In this document: in pieces, positions 1-5,095 of the stretch
Layout of the letters: the number at the start of each line of letters is the position of its first letter
Numbering within the stretch: the first letter of the stretch is position 1
Assembly (NCBI GenBank): GCA_022360735.1
Contig: JAKSCF010000753.1
Location: 1-5,409, forward strand
Origin: Clostridia bacterium
GTDB taxonomy: Bacteria; Bacillota_A; Clostridia; Peptostreptococcales; JAAYPU01
Direction of reading: 5' to 3'
Length of the DNA stretch: 5,409 nt
The notes under the pieces: generated by a model
What the model was told of the DNA's origin: nothing
Databases searched by the model: none
The model's input: the letters and a program-made list of their open reading frames with translations, nothing else
Position numbers and translations under genes: made by a program

Positions 1-28
1 TCATGAGTTGTTCTTTTTTAATTAAAAA

Positions 29-120
29 TGTAGGGCTGGGTCTCTGTGCCCGACCTAATAGCTGTGTCTCTATTTGCAATTAAGGGCGCCCACGGAGAGA
101 CACCCCTACAATCCCCTACA
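29..120. repeat. GC-rich imperfect palindrome, probable small dispersed repeat (MITE/REP-like)
   Basis: This stretch is about 55% G+C by hand count over 29-110, while its flanks are strongly AT-rich. Its outer arms are TGTAGGG (29-35) and CCCTACA (104-110), which are perfectly complementary. Further in, GTCTCT (40-45) pairs with AGAGAC (96-101). The perfect 8-bp arms GTGTCTCT (64-71) and AGAGACAC (96-103) offer a competing fold. A self-complementary GGGCGCCC lies at 84-91. The last eight bases, CCCCTACA (103-110), are repeated at 113-120 after a 2-base gap. No open reading frame is present, so a transposase is absent. Terminal arms of the TGTAGGG/CCCTACA type suggest a non-autonomous dispersed palindrome. 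That is inference, since copy number cannot be seen here. A terminator is less likely because no U-tract follows. Confidence 0.55.
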
Positions 121-137
121 TTTCGTGATTATTTTAT

Positions 138-165
138 TTCACATTAAATATTGTTATTGTATAAT
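138..165 (+). promoter_or_regulatory. Sigma-A-type promoter for the yhaM-recD2-comFC cluster
   Basis: The -10 element is a perfect TATAAT (160-165). The best -35 is TTCACA (138-143), one mismatch from TTGACA, with a 16-base spacer. Transcription would start near 172, giving a leader of about 33 bases before the yhaM start at 205. No other promoter of similar quality is visible before recD2 or comFC, so this one may drive all three genes. Confidence 0.6.
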
Positions 166-204
166 AGGTGTAAATAACCATTTGCTATTAGGGGGAGAGA
201 TTTA

Positions 205-1152
205 ATGAAACAAAAGTACATATCAGAAATCAAGACAGGCGACAATATTGAAGATTTTTTTATGATCAAATCATTTTCATTAAAAACAGCAAGTAACAAT
301 AAAAAATATTGCGACATATCCCTTTTTGATAAAAGCGGAGAAATCAACGCTAAAATGTGGGAAGTACCGGAAGACTATGAATCATTTACACAAAATAAAA
401 TTATTAAAATAAGAGGAATGGCTTCCGAATGGAACGGAACCAATCAGATTACCATTGTTAAAATCCGCTTAGCTGTAGATAAAGATCAGTGTCAAACTAA
501 AGATTTTTTACAAACAGCACCGGAGGCATCTGAAGACATGTATGCTTTTATCTATCAATGTGCCGAAGACATCCAAGACCCGGAACTAAAAATATTAACC
601 ACAGAGATTTTATCCACCCATTCAGATAAATTAAGCTATTATCCTGCCGCTATGAAGAATCACCATGCCGTAGCCTCCGGATTGCTCTACCATATTAAAC
701 GTATGCTGCAAATGGCAGAAAAAATGTGCTTAGTTTATACAAATCTCAGAAAAGACTATCTCTATTGCGGCGTGATTCTGCACGACATCGCTAAATTATA
801 TGAAATGGATGCCAATGAATATGGTATTGTAAAAGATTATACTACCGAAGGGCATCTCTTAGGTCATATCATACAAGGTATAAAATTAATTGAAAAAACA
901 GGTGAAAAGCTTGAAATAGATCGTGAAAAAATACTGATGATTGAGCATATGATTCTTTCTCATCATAATGAGCCTGAATTTGGAAGTCCTAAAAGGCCAA
1001 TGTTTCCGGAAGCAGAAATGCTGCATTATCTGGATCAAATTGATGCCAGAATATATGACATGGAATCTGCTCTCAGCCAGACAGAGCCAGGACAATTTTC
1101 AGATAAAATATGGACCATGCACAATCGCAAACTTTATAAAAGCAAAACATAA
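205..1152 (+). CDS. yhaM: 3'-5' exoribonuclease YhaM (OB-fold + HD domain)
   Basis: The 315-residue product matches the size of Bacillus YhaM, a cytoplasmic metal-dependent 3'-5' exoribonuclease. The N-terminal ~100 residues look like an OB-fold nucleic-acid-binding domain (beta-rich, with the stretch KIIKIRGMASEWNGTNQITI). Residues ~150-290 form an HD phosphohydrolase domain. Likely metal ligands are H153/H154, the H193-D194 pair in ILHDIAKL, H217 and H221 in EGHLLGH, H253/H254 in LSHHNEPEFGS, and D277/D280 in YLDQIDARI. The full set appears intact, so the enzyme should be active. The ATG at 205 is chosen because AGGGGGAGA (190-198) sits 6 bases upstream and a good promoter precedes it. RecD2 follows after 74 bases with no visible terminator. 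Family membership is firm; the substrate range in this organism is unknown. Confidence 0.93.
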   Translation: MKQKYISEIKTGDNIEDFFMIKSFSLKTASNNKKYCDISLFDKSGEINAKMWEVPEDYESFTQNKIIKIRGMASEWNGTNQITIVKIRLAVDKDQCQTKDFLQTAPEASEDMYAFIYQCAEDIQDPELKILTTEILSTHSDKLSYYPAAMKNHHAVASGLLYHIKRMLQMAEKMCLVYTNLRKDYLYCGVILHDIAKLYEMDANEYGIVKDYTTEGHLLGHIIQGIKLIEKTGEKLEIDREKILMIEHMILSHHNEPEFGSPKRPMFPEAEMLHYLDQIDARIYDMESALSQTEPGQFSDKIWTMHNRKLYKSKT

Positions 1153-1226
1153 TTGGTAATTTTTCAACAGTCTAAGCAGTCGAGTGATTTCACAATACTA
1201 CAATTATTTTACAAGCAGGTGTCAAT

Positions 1227-3449
1227 ATGAATATAAAAGGACAACTCTCTGATATCATTTTCTACAATGAGGAAAATGGTTATCTTGTGGGCGTATTAGA
1301 AATAGAACATGATGAAATATGTATCGTTGGGCATATGCACAGCAATCAAAAAGGAGGTACTTTTACTTTTACCGGAGAGTGGACACATCACTCCTCTTAT
1401 GGTGATCAGTTTGCTTTTACCGAATACAAAGAAGAATTTCCGGAAAGTGAGGGTGCTATAAAAAAATATTTATCTTCGGGCATTTTAAAAGGCATTGGAC
1501 CTAAAACGGCTGAAAGTATTGTCAACAAATTTGGTAAAGATACATTTGATATTATCAGTCATCATCCTGAAAAGCTTTCTTTGATTAGCGGTATTGGTTC
1601 TGCCAAAGCAAAAGTCATTGCAGAATCATTTAATAGTCACAAAGCATTGATGAAAATTACTATGTTCTTGCAAGAGCATAGTGTGAGTCCGGGATATGCC
1701 ATAAAACTCTATAAGCTGTATGGGGATCATACCATTGATGCCATTTTGGAAAACCCTTATTGTCTTGTTCATGATGTTTTTGGAATAGGCTTTAAAACAG
1801 CTGATCAGATTGCAGGTAAAATCGGTTTTTCTAAAGAGTCCCCGGAAAGAATTACAGCCGGTATTCTATTTGTCCTCAACCATTTTACCGGTGAGGGGCA
1901 TACCTTTATGCCTGTAGACCCTTTTTCTGAAAAAACAGCCCAAGTTCTTGATCTCTCAAAAGAGCAAATTCAAGATAAAATGACTGAATTGGCGTTGGCA
2001 GGTGAGCTCCATTTAGAGAACCTTGAAAATCGGACTGTGGTTTTCCCTATGCCATATTTTTATGCAGAAACCAATGTGTGTAAAAATCTGATAAGGCTTT
2101 TGAATGCCGATCCTAAACCCATTCATGCAGATACAGACGAACTTATTAAAATAACAGAAAATGAGTTAAGCATTCAGCTTGCCGATAATCAAAAACAAGC
2201 CGTTAAAGAAGCTTTATCCAACGGCATCTATATATTGACCGGCGGACCCGGAACCGGAAAGACCACAACCATTAATAGCCTAATCCACATTTTCCACAAG
2301 TGTGGATTAACAACGGGCCTTGCAGCTCCTACCGGTCGTGCAGCAAAAAGGATTACCGAAACATCAGGCTATGGGGCTAAAACCATACACCGTCTTTTGG
2401 AATATTCATTCTTTGAAAGTGAATCCTCCATGCGGTTTGGTAAAAATGAAGAAAACACTTTAGAATATGACGTCATCATCATTGATGAAGTTTCTATGGT
2501 GGACATACTGTTAATGAATAGCTTATTGAAAGCCATTCTGACAGGCACTCGATTAATTCTGGTTGGCGATGCGGACCAGCTTCCTTCTGTTGGTGCCGGA
2601 AATGTACTGAGAGACATCTTAAATAGTGAAATTATACCATGTGTTAAATTGGATAAGATCTTTAGACAGGCTCAGGAAAGTCTTATTGTGGTCAATGCAC
2701 ACAAAATCAACCATGGAGAATATCCTGATTATAACGAAAGAGATAAAGATTTCTTTTTTCTGAAGCAAAACAATGAAGACCAAGGTTTGCAAACCATAAA
2801 GTCCCTTTCTTTTCAAAGGCTTCCTGATTACTTTGAGAATTGTCATCCTGTAAAGGACATTCAAGTCCTCACCCCTGCCAGAAAAGGGTTGCTTGGAACC
2901 TACAGCCTTAACAAAGAATTGCAGCAGCTTCTTAATCCTGCCGCTTCATCTAAACAAGAAAAAGCTTTTAAGGATAAAGTGTTTAGAGAAGGCGATAAAA
3001 TAATGCAAATAAAAAACAACTACGATATTGAATGGAAAAGAGAAACCGATTTTTCACAAGGACAAGGTATATTTAATGGAGATGTTGGTTTTATTGAAAA
3101 TATAGATAACGAATATGGACAATTGTTGATTCGATTTGATGATGATAAACTGGTTACTTATGATTTCTCACAAATGGATGAGCTGGAACTGGCATATGCG
3201 GTTACTGTTCATAAAAGTCAGGGAAGTGAATTCCCTATTGTCATCATGCCGATTTTTTGGTTCCCGCCTATCCTTGCTACACGTAATTTACTTTATACAG
3301 GCATTACACGTGCCAAGCAAGCTGTGGTGCTGGTTGGTTCAGAAAAATATTTACATGGCATGATCGATAATAATCGAATTATAGAAAGATTTTCAGGGCT
3401 GGATGCTCGTCTTCAAAAGCTATTGTCGGAAAAAGTAATTGATTTTTAA
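1227..3449 (+). CDS. recD2: ATP-dependent 5'-3' DNA helicase RecD2 (SF1B)
   Basis: The 740-residue product is a RecD2 (RecD-like, YrrC family) helicase. These stand-alone proteins work in DNA repair and replication-fork maintenance without RecB or RecC. The N-terminal part carries an OB-like segment (1-70) and two helix-hairpin-helix motifs (about 85-103, GILKGIGPKTAESIV; 119-133, LISGIGSAKAKVI). The helicase core has Walker A GGPGTGKT (339-346), Walker B IIIDEVSMVD (417-426), motif III LVGDADQLPS (445-454), motif IV with FRQ at 479-481, motif V VTVHKSQGSEF (659-669) and motif VI YTGITRAK (690-697). All catalytic residues expected for ATP hydrolysis are present. The length is in the family range and the frame is unbroken. 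The ATG at 1227 has AGGTG (1217-1221) 5 bases upstream, a modest site. The gene ends in TAA overlapping the comFC ribosome binding site, which suggests co-translation. Confidence 0.97.
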   Translation: MNIKGQLSDIIFYNEENGYLVGVLEIEHDEICIVGHMHSNQKGGTFTFTGEWTHHSSYGDQFAFTEYKEEFPESEGAIKKYLSSGILKGIGPKTAESIVNKFGKDTFDIISHHPEKLSLISGIGSAKAKVIAESFNSHKALMKITMFLQEHSVSPGYAIKLYKLYGDHTIDAILENPYCLVHDVFGIGFKTADQIAGKIGFSKESPERITAGILFVLNHFTGEGHTFMPVDPFSEKTAQVLDLSKEQIQDKMTELALAGELHLENLENRTVVFPMPYFYAETNVCKNLIRLLNADPKPIHADTDELIKITENELSIQLADNQKQAVKEALSNGIYILTGGPGTGKTTTINSLIHIFHKCGLTTGLAAPTGRAAKRITETSGYGAKTIHRLLEYSFFESESSMRFGKNEENTLEYDVIIIDEVSMVDILLMNSLLKAILTGTRLILVGDADQLPSVGAGNVLRDILNSEIIPCVKLDKIFRQAQESLIVVNAHKINHGEYPDYNERDKDFFFLKQNNEDQGLQTIKSLSFQRLPDYFENCHPVKDIQVLTPARKGLLGTYSLNKELQQLLNPAASSKQEKAFKDKVFREGDKIMQIKNNYDIEWKRETDFSQGQGIFNGDVGFIENIDNEYGQLLIRFDDDKLVTYDFSQMDELELAYAVTVHKSQGSEFPIVIMPIFWFPPILATRNLLYTGITRAKQAVVLVGSEKYLHGMIDNNRIIERFSGLDARLQKLLSEKVIDF

Positions 3450-3453
3450 GAGG
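3448..3453 (+). promoter_or_regulatory. Ribosome binding site that fixes the comFC start
   Basis: AAGAGG lies 6 bases before the ATG at 3460 and shares its first two bases with the recD2 stop codon TAA (3447-3449). This favours the ATG at 3460 over the in-frame TTG at 3439, which lies inside recD2 and lacks a good site. Ribosomes ending recD2 would stop on top of this site, so translational coupling is likely. Confidence 0.75.
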
Positions 3454-3459
3454 CCTATT

Positions 3460-4191
3460 ATGAAACGATGGTATGAATACAAAGACGCTTTTCTTGACTT
3501 GATATTTCCCTCAGATATTTATTGTATATGCTGCAGTCAACCCATCTATAATCAGCCCTACTCCATATGTAAAGATTGCATGGCAAAAATAAAGTGGGTC
3601 ACGCTTCCCGCTTGCATTCAATGTGGTAAGCCCTTGTCACTTAATTACTTGACACATAAATGTCATGACTGTATCGATACAAAACATAGTTTTAAACAAG
3701 GGTTTTCCTGCATGGTATACGATGACCGTGCAAAAGAAATGATATATGGATTAAAATTTAACGAAAAAGCCTATTATGCTAAGTTTTTTGCTCAGCTTAT
3801 TTTTGAAAAAATCAAGAACGAGAACTTGGTTTTTGACTACATTATCCCTGTTCCCTTGCATAAAAAAAGGGAAAAAGAAAGAGGTTATAATCAAGCAAAG
3901 CTTATCGCTGAGCATTTATCGGCATTGACTCAAATTCCTGCCCTATTTAATGTCCTTATACGGACTCGATATACCCTGCCTCAAAATCAACTTTCTTTGA
4001 GAGAACGAAACAACAATCTAAAAAATGCATTTCAAGTTACCCGGCCTTCTGTCTTATTGGACAAACAGATTCTTCTTATAGACGACGTATATACAACAGG
4101 TAGCACTGTGGATACTTGCAGCAAGGAATTGTTAATCAACAAAGCATCAGAGGTTTATGTGGCTACTTGCGCAATAGGAGAAGATTTCTAA
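3460..4191 (+). CDS. comFC: ComFC/GntX-family phosphoribosyltransferase-like protein with zinc-binding cysteines
   Basis: From the ATG at 3460 the product is 243 residues, close to the usual ComFC size. The N-terminal part has paired cysteines typical of a zinc site: CxCC at 22-25, CKDC at 37-40, CIQC at 52-55 and CHDC at 68-71. A type I phosphoribosyltransferase fold follows, with IPVPLHKKREKERGYNQ (129-145) and the PRPP-binding loop IDDVYTTGST (207-216). RTRYTLPQNQLS and RERNNNLKNAF, between these, match the family pattern. ComFC proteins are needed for internalising single-stranded DNA in transformation and are also widespread in non-competent bacteria. No nucleotide substrate is firmly known. 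The neighbour is recD2 rather than the ComFA helicase, so a repair or recombination role is as plausible as competence. No late competence genes are visible. The family call is strong; the physiological role is uncertain. Confidence 0.93.
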   Translation: MKRWYEYKDAFLDLIFPSDIYCICCSQPIYNQPYSICKDCMAKIKWVTLPACIQCGKPLSLNYLTHKCHDCIDTKHSFKQGFSCMVYDDRAKEMIYGLKFNEKAYYAKFFAQLIFEKIKNENLVFDYIIPVPLHKKREKERGYNQAKLIAEHLSALTQIPALFNVLIRTRYTLPQNQLSLRERNNNLKNAFQVTRPSVLLDKQILLIDDVYTTGSTVDTCSKELLINKASEVYVATCAIGEDF

Positions 4192-4203
4192 TATCCTACA
4201 CCC

Positions 4204-4232
4204 TTGACAATTGCAAGAATATTTTGTAGTAT
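4204..4232 (+). promoter_or_regulatory. Strong sigma-A promoter for the raiA-type RNA
   Basis: A perfect -35 TTGACA (4204-4209) is followed by a 17-base spacer and the -10 TAGTAT (4227-4232). The expected start is about 4239, ten bases before the RNA's closing helix begins at 4249. The promoter begins only 12 bases after the comFC stop codon, with no terminator between, so some read-through from comFC is also possible. Confidence 0.85.
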
Positions 4233-4238
4233 GAAAAT

Positions 4239-4506
4239 CTATATTACATTATTCAGGTCTGTGGTTGAAAGTTCATGCCAGTCGCAGGCAAAAGAACCCA
4301 CGTAAGTTGGACTTAAAAAGAAGTCTAATGATCATGGTGCGGCTTAGGAGTAAGTCCTGCCAGATAATTAAAATCTGAGAGAGGTAGTAGTGAAGGCAAC
4401 ACCGGAGCAAACCTTCCAGCAGGCGAGTGTGGGGGCAAAGATCAGGTCAGCTGAATAAAGTAATCATTGAGGTAGAGTTTTTAAACTCCACCTCATTATT
4501 TTGTTT
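4239..4506 (+). ncRNA. raiA RNA: Structured non-coding RNA, probable raiA RNA
   Basis: This ~268-base unit has its own consensus promoter and its own terminator, and no coding frame with a ribosome binding site. Its ends pair in a perfect 8-bp helix (4249-4256 with 4451-4458). Inside are many short helices: TGCC/GGCA (4276-4279/4287-4290), GACTT/AAGTC (4310-4314/4321-4325), CAGAT/ATCTG (4361-4365/4373-4377) and GAAGG/CCTTC (4392-4396/4412-4416). Unpaired stretches are rich in G and A, as in compact structured RNAs. The stretch is also less AT-rich than the DNA just downstream. The raiA motif is a known RNA class of about this size found upstream of raiA/hpf genes in Firmicutes and Actinobacteria; here hpf is the next gene. 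The identification rests on position, size and fold, not on an alignment. Start and end are inferred from the promoter and terminator. It does not read as RNase P or 6S RNA. Confidence 0.8.
4469..4506 (+). terminator. Intrinsic terminator of the raiA-type RNA
   Basis: GAGGTAGAGTTT (4469-4480) and AAACTCCACCTC (4483-4494) form a stem of about 11 pairs with one A-C mismatch and a tight loop. The T-rich run ATTATTTTGTTT (4495-4506) follows. It lies 10 bases after the RNA's closing helix, so the RNA probably ends here and is not simply a leader of the downstream hpf mRNA. Confidence 0.85.
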
Positions 4507-4768
4507 AAGCAATCCATTTGCCCTATTGCTTCTAAGGAGAATAGCTTTTTACAATAAAAGAATATTCTGTATTTTTTATCAATGGAATTTTTTTTTAATT
4601 ATTGTATTTTTATCAAACTACTTTTTTTGACAAATTGACAGCTCCATCTTTTGAAAAAAAAGAATTAAAAATAAAAAAGGACAAGATTTTAGTACATTAT
4701 TCACAATTCTTTTTTTCACCAAAATATTATTACATTTTTCTGAAATATTAAATGATTTTAAATCATTG

Positions 4769-4848
4769 ATGAATATTTATACTTTATCTACCCTTATATT
4801 TTCAATGTTTATTCAAAAAACCCTTTTTATTCATGTATAAATATTCAT
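4769..4848. repeat. 14-bp perfect inverted repeat with 52-base spacer
   Basis: ATGAATATTTATAC (4769-4782) is exactly complementary in reverse to GTATAAATATTCAT (4835-4848). The right arm runs into the 12-base perfect palindrome TATTCATGAATA (4842-4853), and ATTCATG occurs twice in direct orientation (4829-4835 and 4843-4849). These could be sites for a dimeric regulator bound at two places or a long cruciform. In such AT-rich DNA chance is a real alternative, although 14 exact pairs is long. Confidence 0.55.
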
Positions 4849-4865
4849 GAATAATTCTCTGATTT

Positions 4866-4973
4866 TTTTCCACACTAATAAATAATCAAAAACCAATTAT
4901 TCACAGACTTATTCACATTATCCACAGGTTTTTCCAACCGCTAAATTTAGTAACATTATGTCGATTTTACACA
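4866..4973 (+). promoter_or_regulatory. DnaA-box cluster upstream of hpf
   Basis: Five 9-mers matching the DnaA-box pattern TTWTNCACA occur in the same orientation: TTTTCCACA (4866-4874), TTATTCACA (4897-4905), TTATTCACA (4909-4917), the consensus TTATCCACA (4918-4926) and TTTTACACA (4965-4973). A sixth, TTATTCACA, is an outlier at 4697-4705. The three central boxes are spaced 12 and 9 bases apart, start to start. Clusters like this bind the replication initiator DnaA. No dnaA, dnaN, rpmH or other origin-linked gene is in the window, so a regulatory or DnaA-titrating site is more likely than the chromosomal origin. Confidence 0.65.
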
Positions 4974-5000
4974 GAGAAATATTGAGTAAATTGTCGATTT
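4959..5000. repeat. Direct repeat TGTCGATTT, possible Spo0A-box-like sites
   Basis: TGTCGATTT occurs at 4959-4967 and 4992-5000, 33 bases apart, which is about three helical turns. The core TGTCGA matches six of seven bases of the Spo0A box TGTCGAA. The second copy, within ATTGTCGAT, is the better one. They lie about 35-75 bases before the sigma-H-type promoter. Binding by Spo0A is a guess from the motif and the position. Confidence 0.35.
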
Positions 5001-5011
5001 AAATGTATATT
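4982..5011 (+). promoter_or_regulatory. Possible sigma-A promoter for hpf (weak)
   Basis: TTGAGT (4982-4987) and TATATT (5006-5011) are separated by 18 bases, with TG just before the -10. Each element is imperfect and the region is AT-rich, so this could be chance. If real, it would give a longer leader starting near 5018 and would overlap the second TGTCGATTT. Confidence 0.3.
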
Positions 5012-5034
5012 ATTTCATGATTTTTAAATTTGTA

Positions 5035-5063
5035 AGAGGAATAATCTAATTTTTAGCGAATAA
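5035..5063 (+). promoter_or_regulatory. Sigma-H-type promoter for hpf
   Basis: AGAGGAATA (5035-5043) fits the Bacillus sigma-H -35 pattern RnAGGAwwW at every position. AGCGAATAA (5055-5063) fits the -10 pattern RnnGAATww at every position. The spacer between them is 11 bases, within the usual 11-12. Transcription would start near 5070, leaving a leader of about 26 bases that includes the ribosome binding site. The hpf gene of B. subtilis (yvyD) is known to be transcribed by stress and transition-state sigma factors including sigma-H, which supports the call. Confidence 0.7.
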
Positions 5064-5095
5064 TATTACTATATGCTGAAGGGAGTTGTGTAATC

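Larger units (their letters stand above)
4507..5095. other. AT-rich gene-free region upstream of hpf
   Basis: No convincing coding frame exists on either strand in these 589 bases, which are dominated by A and T runs. The stretch contains a 7-bp inverted repeat AAGCAAT/ATTGCTT (4507-4513/4525-4531), the palindrome AGAATATTCT (4559-4568), a near-perfect 17-base palindrome with AATGATTT/AAATCATT arms (4751-4767), a pair of 14-bp inverted arms, the palindrome CTAAATTTAG (4941-4950), the DnaA-box cluster and the hpf promoter elements. The part from 4532 to 4696 shows only A/T runs and nothing else I can name. Confidence 0.7.

Noticed and set aside
1..28. End or start of a neighbouring gene at the left edge
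   Set aside because: The few bases before the repeat contain possible stop and reverse ATG triplets, but are too short and lack a ribosome binding site to support any gene.
144..347. Minus-strand 67-residue frame, and similar minus-strand frames inside yhaM and recD2 (886-1095, 2369-2617, 2619-2864)
   Set aside because: All lie opposite well-supported genes, lack ribosome binding sites and show no recognisable domains.
968..1159. Overlapping + strand frames inside yhaM and recD2 (968-1159 and 3136-3363)
   Set aside because: They are out-of-frame shadows of conserved domains (HD domain end; helicase motifs V-VI).
1153..1226. Promoter or terminator between yhaM and recD2
   Set aside because: No GC-rich hairpin with a T run and no paired -35/-10 elements of useful quality could be found in these 74 bases.
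3439..3459. TTG at 3439 as the comFC start, adding 7 residues
   Set aside because: TTG is a rarer start and lies inside recD2 without a good ribosome binding site, while ATG 3460 has AAGAGG at 6 bases; ComFC homologues fit the shorter form.
4239..4506. RNase P RNA or 6S RNA
   Set aside because: A fragment, TTGAAAGTTCATGCC, superficially recalls the RNase P GAGGAAAGTCC core, but the other conserved RNase P blocks are absent. The multi-helix layout and position before hpf do not suit 6S RNA.
4427..4630. Possible 67-residue + strand protein
   Set aside because: It begins inside the structured RNA, runs through the terminator hairpin and AT-rich DNA, has no ribosome binding site and has a composition dictated by T runs.
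4627..4640. Two TTGACA words as -35 promoter elements
   Set aside because: No TATAAT-like hexamer is found 16-18 bases downstream of either copy.
4540..4973. Chromosomal replication origin (oriC)
   Set aside because: DnaA boxes and AT-rich DNA are present, but there is no dnaA, dnaN, rpmH or gidA neighbour and no clear DnaA-trio run after the boxes; a DnaA regulatory cluster is more likely.
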